A stretch of 64,000 nt of DNA, from contig KN891057.1 in NCBI GenBank assembly GCA_000934455.1, positions 3,075-67,074 of the forward strand, read 5' to 3'. The notes under the pieces are model-generated. The model had not been told where the DNA came from. It was given only the letters and a program-made list of their open reading frames with translations, and searched no databases. Position 1 is the first letter of the stretch. Every line of letters starts with the position of its first letter. The position numbers and the translations under genes are program-made. Of the stretch, positions 55,721 to 64,000 are shown piece after piece. The stretch is from Apostichopus parvimensis. Lineage: Eukaryota; Echinodermata; Holothuroidea; Aspidochirotida; Stichopodidae.

Positions 55721-58691
55721 ATGGCAGCCCCCTTGGCAGCACTTGTGTTTGTCTTACTGGTCGTAATGTATACCTTTAAATTAGTAATTCCAAAGATCAG
55801 TAAACAGGTATTAAATTTATCTATTCAATGAAATACGTATTACCTTTAGACGAAGTTCTCAGTAAGGTCCTAGAAGTATTTTGTATAAATAAGCGTAAAT
55901 ATCTCTTAGTGTGTTGTCAATACGTTTGGCGTAGGGTAAGTTAGGCATTAACGTTAGGCGTAACTGACTACAATAGTACAAGTTAGCAGGCTACAAGCCT
56001 AGACAAAAATAAGAAAACAAAGGAAACGACAAATAACTTGAATATGGAAATGCAAATTTTGAAAAAGAGAAAAAAACTAAGGGCTAGATAGGCAGTAAGT
56101 AGAGAAAGTTATATAGCGATTATAACTTTGCCAGTTCAAAAAACTAATATTATTAAAGCACAGGACTCAAGTTAAACCAAACAGACACTTAAAGTACCTG
56201 CACAATACTGAAATTCATTCTACAAGTTGATTTCTAACATAATTGAGGGGGGGGGGGGGTCAGCGCTTTAGCATGAGGACCAAGGAGCTCTGAATGAAGA
56301 ACAATATGCACAGAAACAGGACCAAACAGAGATACATAAATTACTACATGTATGCAGAACACAGAAATTCACAAGATCCTTCATTAGTTGGTTTCAATTA
56401 TGATTCTCCTAATCCTATGTAAATCTAAATTTCATAATTATTATTGATTATTGATTATTATTGTAACAAAGTAACTTCTTATCACTTAGAGCAAAAGCAA
56501 TGGTGAATAGTTGGATTGTGATTTACACACATGTACAGTATAAATACAAAGCATTTTAGGTTTTAACCATTGTTTTTCAGTGCTTCTCCAATTTTTGTAA
56601 CCATCCAGGAAACATGTTTTGTACGCTAATGATATTTGAGAGAAATAGCCAACATTTACCAATCATACATTGATGATATATTACTGATTGTGCAGTGAAT
56701 TGTGAATTGAAGTATAACAAAATTTCAAATGAAAAACTTATACAGTTCTGTTAAATGGCCCCAGTCGCATACAACTAAGCAAGAGCATAAATTGTTACAT
56801 TGGCCCTAGATGCCGACAATAGAAATTGCATTCATTGTGTTTGCTTATCATTGCAATTGTCAAATTTCTGATATACATATGTCATCTTGGTCTGATGAGT
56901 TTGCATCATTGATGATCCTTTTTTTCATACCTTGTTGTTTCTCTTAGGTATTGACAGTTATAAAGCAACAGACTCCTAGAGAAGTTTCCCTCCAAGCAGA
57001 GCTGAGAGTGTTGAAAGCAGAACAAGATGAAATAGATGTGAAAGAAGAATTTGCAAAGCATGCCAAATTACAGAGAAAGATAAATAAACTTACAGATGAA
57101 CTTAATTCGATAAGTACGATCAGTCCTGATTGGTATAATTTGATAACTTGCCACATATACAGTAGCTTCCTTTCATATCTCATTTTATCCTATACACTGT
57201 AGATAATCAATCTGGACCATTTTCTTCCCCTTTCATGCCAGTCATGACCTTAATACACACATTTTGTTCAACTGTGTCATACTTTGCTCTTGTATACAGT
57301 CCCCACTCCACAGCTACTGTAGTCTCTTTAATTAACATCTAATTAGTGAGTAAGCTGCATGTCCCCTTCTACTGTAGGTGCAGTTTACTTTATCTTGTAT
57401 TTTTCAAGGAAGGAAGGGAGGACACTCTTGGAATGTGATTAATGTTAAATCCCCTTTTCCAAAGAAAGAGAAATGTGAGATCCCAGAGAAAATAGGATGC
57501 TACAGGCCTGCTTATGGACATCTGAATTTCTCTTTCAGTATAATATGAAAAATGAGAATAAATTATTATTCATCCCATGTTTCCTTGGGCCTCCTAATTG
57601 ACCCAGAGCCCTAAGACTGTAGCCCCTGACCTCTCCTCTCATATCACCCCACCCCCCCCTTACCTTTCTTCTTGGTTAAAATAATATTCCAATAAGTTTT
57701 TATCTCAACCTGGAACTCAGAAAAGCACATGATTTGGTGGCAATAGTGTAAATATTGCATTTTTGGAGTTATTATGCAAACATTTTTTGGAGTTATTATG
57801 CAAAAAATGAAAAGTGGTGTGAATTCCTTTTTTGTCTTCTGATCTGTTCATATATATGTTTATTTTTTGTTTTACTCAGGAAGTTCTAACCTCAAATTAA
57901 GTGTGGCCATCCAGTGGGGAGTGAAGATAGTTTTACATATTCTACATGTAAGTATACAGTTTTACCCATTCAGTAGTTCTGTAAAACAATGTTAATCATC
58001 AATTTTTGTGTAATTTTTGACAAGATTAGAGCGCTGCAGTTGATCAGTATCGCTTTTTGTTTCAAGATACAGAAAATGCCAAACAATTATAAAAAAATTC
58101 CAACTCACTTAACATTGTCTGTGGTTCCAAACTTTCAACTTCCTGTCAAAAAAATCCAATTCACTGAACATTGTACAGTATGAGGTTCCAACTTCCTGTT
58201 ACATGCAAATTTATGTGGGTGGCAGACTTAAATAGTTAGTCATTTCTCACAGTTTACTAATGTCCATCTGACAAAAAAAACCGCCAGTTTTATCATTTGC
58301 AATATAATTTTGAGACATACAGTAGTCACTGGGTGTGGTGATGGAACTTTTGCTCTGAAATTTTTAAAAGCCATTTGAAGGATGCAACTTGTGCTTCCTG
58401 AATAGTCTTTAGAATTCCATTTTCAGACTAACGTTTTGTATTTTCTTGTCATAATGCATTTTCCTCTTCTTTCAGAAATTTTGCTATGTTTTGTTAATCT
58501 GGTGCTTCAAGGAGCATCCAATGGTATATTTGAAAGAGGATTGGACGTGGCCTCTGGGACGTGTCTTAGCCTTCCCCTCGGGTCAATTGGGAACCATCGG
58601 TGTCACTTGGTGGGTCATTGCGTGCTCGCTAGTCATCAGGAAGATGCATCATTTGTTGAAAAGTCAAACATTACAAACATTAAAATCATAG
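55721..58691 (+). CDS. GET1: GET1 / WRB, ER receptor subunit for tail-anchored proteins, 4 exons
   Basis: Subunit of the GET1-CAMLG ER receptor that takes tail-anchored proteins from GET3 (family knowledge). Exons 55721-55807, 56948-57113, 57880-57947, 58476-58691; phases fit and give 178 codons plus stop (human about 174). Exon 1 encodes an N-terminal membrane segment (MAAPLAALVFVLLVVMYTFK). Exon 2 encodes the cytosolic coiled coil that binds GET3, with EEFAKHAKLQRKINKLTDEL closely matching human DEFARYARLERKINKMTDKL. Exons 3 and 4 encode two further membrane segments, with PLGRVLAFPSGQLGTIGVTW matching the conserved PLDRLVAFP and GGVGITCW region. Start codon is the first ATG after a short AT-rich leader. 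Shares a 682-bp divergent spacer with APEX1. Confidence 0.5.
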
Positions 58692-61600
58692 TAGTGAATC
58701 CATTATGGACTATCTGACGAATTTGACAACGAAACCAGCGGAAGCAGATGGAGATATAACCATAGCAACAACAATGTCCGGGTGTGGTTACTTCTATTTC
58801 TCTTGAATGGTAACTTCCAAATGTCCGGTGCTCTCTCTGATGGTTCATCTTTATATTTCCCATCAGTTTAAGGGTGAAGGCATGGTGAAGCGGTTTGAGT
58901 TTCCAACCCACGATCATTAGGTTCCCATTTCAAATCCTTGCCAGGAACCAGGCTCTCTAGACCTATCTCTAGGTTTGCAGTGTCGTTGAGTGGAGTCTTC
59001 CGTGGAGTTGCGAATTGGGAACAGGGATTTGGTGATGTTCCTTCAATGGTTTCAAAGCGAGTTTGTTCACCATAGCTGCACTATAGTGATGTTGTAATGA
59101 GGGTGCTGTCACCTTATTCAGTAATTGAGAAAGTTGTCTGATGCTTTGGTACACTCTCATCCATCGGAAGGGGACATCAAGTGGCGGTCCCAGGTGCAGA
59201 GCTGCCTCATAATTCTCTGAACACTCATCACTAAAGAGAAGGCTAAAGATAAGCGGGTGTTCAGCCTCGATCGTCAAATGGGAATGGTTTCAAATTATCT
59301 CTTGTTGGTTCCCTAACCCTTGGAATTAACTAAGCTTAGCTAAACTCGAATGTTAACATGCTATGTATTCTAGTTTACCGAAAGTGACAGAAATTTCTTC
59401 AGTTGAATTTGTTTTCTTTAAGAAACGATCCATCCTTGTTCTGGATCATCAGTGCAATATGTTCTTTCCTTTCATGTTTCCTTGCCAAATCGAAAAGGAA
59501 ATTATTTAATGGTGATCTTGTGCATTTATGTGAGTGTGGGTGTATCCATGTGTGCTTAAGACCTTAGCTTATGAACACGGTAACTCAAAAAATAGTAAAG
59601 CCTGGTTGAACTTCATAATTGATATGTAGGTTCAAATATGTGCAAGAACTTAAATTGGCAATAATTCTTGTATGAAGTATTGTATGAAATGTTCTTTTCT
59701 AAAATGTGAAAAGGGATGGCTAATCCTGTTGGCTATGCAAGATGCCTATTTGGCATTTGTAACAAGTATCAAGATGACATACTGGGGAATTTCACTTTGG
59801 CAACATATGTCAGTGACCTATATTTTGTTCAGCTAAGTCAAAAACTGTATAAAGGGTTGGTTCTTGGTTAGTGGCTGGAAACGATGTGAAATTAAGCTTT
59901 ATACACGTCAACTCATATAACCAAGATCTGTATTCAGTGGCAAGCAGTAACAACAGGGTACTATGCTCATGCAACATAACGGTAGCTTAATAGGGGCATA
60001 GGGGATAAAAAGAATTGTCCCCAAATCTCCAAATTTTGACGTTTTATCTCAACATTTTGGCCTTTTTTTTACCTCATAAGTCAAAATTTTGACTTTTATC
60101 TCAAGTTTTTTCTTACCTTTCTCCCTATTTAGCCACCATACAACATGCATTAAGCTCTTTGTAAATATCATATCATATATTTATACCACAAAGCAATATT
60201 CCTTTTCAAGTTTTCTGTGAAACCTACTGTATGTTCCAAAACTCCTGAAGAATTATTAAAACAGTCGATTTTAGTCGTGGAAACCGAAAAAAGTGTTTTT
60301 CGTCGGTATTGATTTGAATTAGAAACCTTTGAAATTGAACGTCCTGAGTTTTTGAACAGAAAACAAAGACAAACAGAAACCTGGTTTATAGAGCTCACCA
60401 GAATTGCAATCAAAGGATAGTGGCTGTTTCTTCTTTACTTGATTGATAATATTTAACCAGCACTGACTTGCCAAAATAAGTTTATGTTATAACTTATTAT
60501 GTTGCTGTTTTGTACATGAAACCATTGTCCTCATATTAAAGTCTTTTAAAACTAATAAAATGAAGAATCAAGTTTAAGAGTAACCGCTATTCAAAATGTA
60601 ACTCCTAATTATTTCATGGTGAGGAAGTCAACTAAAAGTTGGTCCGAGTTCCTGAACATATACGTAGGCTTCAATCTGTTGAATGATTGTCTACCCTTTT
60701 CCTTCTGTGTTCTTTCAGTACTCCTACTCTCTTTGTTTCATTTCTTGGTTTTAGTAAATCATTTTTTTCCGGACCCGAAAGAGCTGTACTCTGTGAGGAC
60801 TTAAACTGGGTTAATATACACTCGTAAACACCCATTCACAGAATGGCAGGGAGATAAGTCTTAAAGTTGTTGCATTGGTCACCATGGTAACTAGGTTTGG
60901 CAGGAATTATGTCTTTCAATGCATTTTGCAAATTTTTGTTAGTTGTATTGTCTTGATGTTGATAGTCCCTGGTGTTTGAAATCATATTTTAAGTAACTTA
61001 TTGATGTGAAATTTGCAAGGCAGTCCCCTGGACCCCACACAATAAAGGCTTTGCACCAATGTGCTTGCGGTGTGCGCTACCAACACACTCTTTCAGTTTT
61101 ATCCATATTTAGTCATTTATGACCCCCCCCCCCACCCACTTTCAATTGGGATTGACAACCCTGTTTCTTGTTGGTGTGGAAGGGTGGGAAATGCTCTGCT
61201 TATCTACATAAATCTTACTTTGTAACAAAGTTTTTTTTATAACATACCGATCGTAATATTTGCCAATCCGAAATGTATCGTACCGGAAGCAAAATCAAGA
61301 CGTAAATCTGATACAAACAAATTTCCAAATCTGATACAAACAAATCTTTATTGCATCAATTTTGTCTTTCGATCTAAACGATACAAATACAGTGATCTGA
61401 AGAGCTGATGTGTAAATCCGACGTTTTACTCACTCCAGAGTTCTGAGCAATGGGACAAATTGGAAGCTGGTACCTGTAATACTCCCATGTTGGCAAAGGA
61501 GATAAACTGGGCCCGGAAACAAGACGAACATTTACTCAAAGATAAACTCTAGTTAAGTTAAGAGTGACAGAGAATAAACATTGATTGGAGCAAAGAGTAA

Positions 61601-61917
61601 GAGAACCAAAATACCACTATATCTCGATTGATATCTAGATTGAACAATGTGCAGGGTAGACAAGGAAGGTGCTCTCGTCTAAGACCTTAACGTCCCTCAC
61701 ATCCTATTTGTTCAAAATTATGGGTTGAGTTTTCTGAGGCTGGTCAGATCCATGAAATCATTTGCTTACCGTATTTGGTCCATGGGGAACCTACGGAGAT
61801 ACCCCTGCTCCAAATAGTCTACTATCTAAAACATAAGCTCATGAATTAACTAGATATGTACTCCTGGATGGACAGAAAAGTCATGGGTAAGAACGAACTA
61901 ATCGGGACTATCTTCCA
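58692..61917. other. GET1 3' region and intergenic DNA
   Basis: No gene supported. A 102-codon minus-strand frame at 58969-59277 has no recognisable domain. Includes aaattttgac/ttttatctcaa micro-repeats at 60030-60110 and a C-run at 61123-61132. Confidence 0.5.
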
Positions 61918-62003
61918 AAAGGGCAAAGAAATTTGTGGCTACAACAGGATTCAAACAACTGACCTCAGGATGATTTGCAAGCTACTGTGAGTTCTGACTT
62001 GCA
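61918..62003 (-). mobile_element. tRNA-derived SINE copy, minus orientation
   Basis: The reverse complement ends gttgtttgaatcctgttgta followed by gccacaaatttctttgccc, matching the 3' half of the copies at 7885 and 11910. The box A side is degraded. Confidence 0.5.
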
Positions 62004-62224
62004 CCACCAAATACCTCCCCCTCCCAACCCCTCCCTCACTTCAATATTTTGTATTCTGTATTTGAAAACACCAATCTCCACTTATAGAAAATAAACATTG
62101 CAGAAAATAATGAAAACTGAAGCACATGTGGCTACATGTCATATCTAGACTTACTCAAGTCCTCAACCCTGTATGTGAAGGAACTTTAAACCTGTGATAT
62201 CTTTGAAATGGAATAAGTTTATTT

Positions 62225-62620
62225 CTTAGCTGTTTGGTTAAGTTGTTTATGACAGTTATCACAATCAAATAGACCAATGGTGATGGTTGTGTATCTCCTA
62301 GCTTTGGAGGGAGGGGTGAGGAGGAGGTGTTAAGTTGTTCATGACAGTTATCACAATCACAATGATGATGGTTGTGTATCTCCTAGCTTTGGAGGGAGGG
62401 GTGAAGAGGGGGTGTTAAGTTGTTTATGACAGTCATCACAATCACGATGATGGTTGTGTATCTCCTAGCTTTGGAGGGAGGGGTGAAGAGGGGGTGTTAA
62501 GTTGTTTATGACAGTCATCACAATGATGATGGTTGGGTATCTCCTAGCTTTGGAGGGAGGGGTGAGGAGGGGGTGTTAAGGTGTTCATGACAATTATCAC
62601 AATGCATAGACCTATGATGT
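62225..62620. repeat. Minisatellite, four units of about 85-105 bp
   Basis: Each unit contains ttaagttgtttatgacagt, atcacaat, gatggttgtgtatctcctag and ctttggagggaggggtga. Located 180 bp downstream of the MRPL19 stop codon. Confidence 0.5.
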
Positions 62621-62796
62621 TTGACTTTGTGTCTCTAGTAAGAGGAATATGTTATATTTTCAACAAAGTGCCAGCAACAATTGAAAGAGCAACATTTTCT
62701 GCTCAATCCACCTGACTTATCTGTGGGTTGTTCTTTACTTATCAGCTTGTAATGGTTGTAGTATAAACATCTTCAATCAATAAAAGAACTCCCGTT

Positions 62797-63878
62797 TTAG
62801 CTTCCTTTCTTTGCGGTTCTCTCCAGTTCATTTTGGTGGACCTCCCACTCCCGTTCAATCCTCATACGATCTTTCTCTGTGATATCATATCTTGGGTACA
62901 TCATGAGTAAGTCCATCTTCGTGTACTCTGGGAGGATGTGGTCTTCGACTGTTGCCATTCTACTCTGGCTCACTCCAGACATGTCCAATCCCTTCAGTTC
63001 ATACCTCTCCCAACGTCTGTGCCACGGTCTCGGTTTCATCTTAACCTTAAGAGAAAGAAAACAAATCTTGCAGATTTGCAATAATACCATACCACCACAA
63101 CCCCTGGCCCGACTTCTACCATCACCTGCCACTTCCCCAAGAAAACGTACAATGTGAGCAATGAACACAAATAAAGTGAAAGTGCCAAGTTTATTCAAGT
63201 TCAATTTCTGGTTGAGACATTTTAAACTGCCATAAAGTTCCCAACACAAGATTCAATGCCTAGTCAAAGGCCAAGTGAATACATATCACATTACTAGATA
63301 TCATTGCACACAATGTAGTGACAAGTTAACTTACCGGCTTCAGCACAAGAATAATATTTCCAATCAATATTTGCCCTTGTAAGATCATAACAGTGGTCAA
63401 ATTCAAGTAACCTGATGGTCTATTCACCCTCAAGGATTTGTTTTACATTTCCAAAAGTGCTGTAGTTATTTACAATTTATTTTATATAATAAATTGGTAT
63501 ACAATGTATAGTGAAAGCCTTAACACTTACGACTATATCATTGACAGGCACGGGTCTTCCAGGTGGGTGTTTTACGGCAATCATGTCTGGGTCTATAGTG
63601 CTGTACTCTGGTAGGGCATCCCTGAGGTACAACAGATGTGCATCAGTCCTCTTCTCTAACTTCAACACCTCTAGTTTGTGTAGTAGAGGACTATAGAGCT
63701 CATATAACACTTCTAAACCTGCAACAACAATCACAACAAAATTCACTTTATCATTTAGCAGGATGTCCAATTTATTCACATTCTATAGAGAAAGATGGAG
63801 ATTCTTACTGACACAATGCAAGAAACCTATGTGACAGCTGTAGGGCTTATCTGTCATATCGGAGACGGTCACTTGTGT
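62797..63878 (-). CDS. MRPL19: Mitochondrial ribosomal protein bL19m, 3' part (three exons)
   Basis: Large-subunit mitoribosomal protein. The last exon (63045-62797) starts VKMKPRPWHRRWERYELKG and ends with Lys-Lys-Gly-Ser and TAA. The preceding exon (63718-63531) encodes GLEVLYELYSP, LEVLKLEKRTDAHLLYLRDA and LPEYSTIDPDM. These match human MRPL19 ([41 protein letters not shown]) nearly word for word. A probable further exon at 63878-63809 (TQVTVSDMTDKPYSCHIGFL) resembles the start of the L19 barrel and joins in phase. However, the segment expected next in human (containing GLGATFILRNVIEGQG) is not present between it and 63718. The 5' part of the gene lies beyond the window. Confidence 0.5.
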
Positions 63879-64000
63879 CTGGGGATTGAATTCAGTTACT
63901 TATCAGCTCTACAATTTTAGCAGAAAGACTACCACTTTACTTTGAACTTGGAAATAACCTTTGTTAGGACCCTTGCCCAATAGGTGTGTGATGCCCCTCT

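Noticed and set aside
58969-59277. 102-codon minus-strand frame downstream of GET1
   Set aside because: No family similarity recognised, and it overlaps the expected GET1 3' UTR on the other strand.

Overview
The window is animal nuclear DNA. It is AT-rich, with long introns, GT-AG splicing, many G-homopolymer runs, intronic minisatellites, tRNA-derived SINEs and short hAT-type DNA transposons. The repeat style and the level of protein similarity to vertebrates suggest a marine deuterostome, most likely an echinoderm. That is an inference; no species marker was found.

Five protein genes are recognisable. (1) PHIP (BRWD family), minus strand, 33919 down to 3767: I could phase 33 coding exons by hand into one 1620-codon frame (LisH-like N-terminus, WD40 propeller, cryptic Tudor region, two bromodomains, acidic/basic tail). 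(2) DHDDS, plus strand, 35741-43536, seven exons, 365 codons. (3) APEX1, minus strand, 55038 down to 47088, ten exons, 334 codons. (4) GET1/WRB, plus strand, 55721-58691, four exons, 178 codons. (5) MRPL19, minus strand, 63878 down to 62797, 5' end outside the window. PHIP/DHDDS and APEX1/GET1 are head-to-head pairs (about 1.8 kb and 0.7 kb between start codons), so each pair may share a promoter region. The five proteins act in unrelated housekeeping processes (chromatin reading, dolichol synthesis, base-excision repair, tail-anchored protein insertion, mitochondrial translation).

The rest is repeat-rich intron and intergenic DNA. Four hAT-like non-autonomous elements have recognisable target-site duplications, and a 651-bp element carries a 27-bp perfect fold-back. 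There are three copies of one tRNA-SINE and one copy of another, LINE 3' fragments, an LTR-retrotransposon (BEL/Pao-like) gag fossil in a PHIP intron, and at least seven minisatellite arrays.

The most unusual observations are two tandem arrays that include the edge of a PHIP exon. One array (2946-3800) repeats the last ten codons plus the stop codon about twelve times downstream of the gene. The other (8929-9378) repeats an exon end plus its 5' splice site five times. Also notable are a pair of inverted repeat copies on either side of the PHIP/DHDDS promoter, one of which preserves the empty site of a hAT insertion in the other, and an ancestral-looking asparagine in PHIP bromodomain 2. I found no clearly novel multi-gene system.
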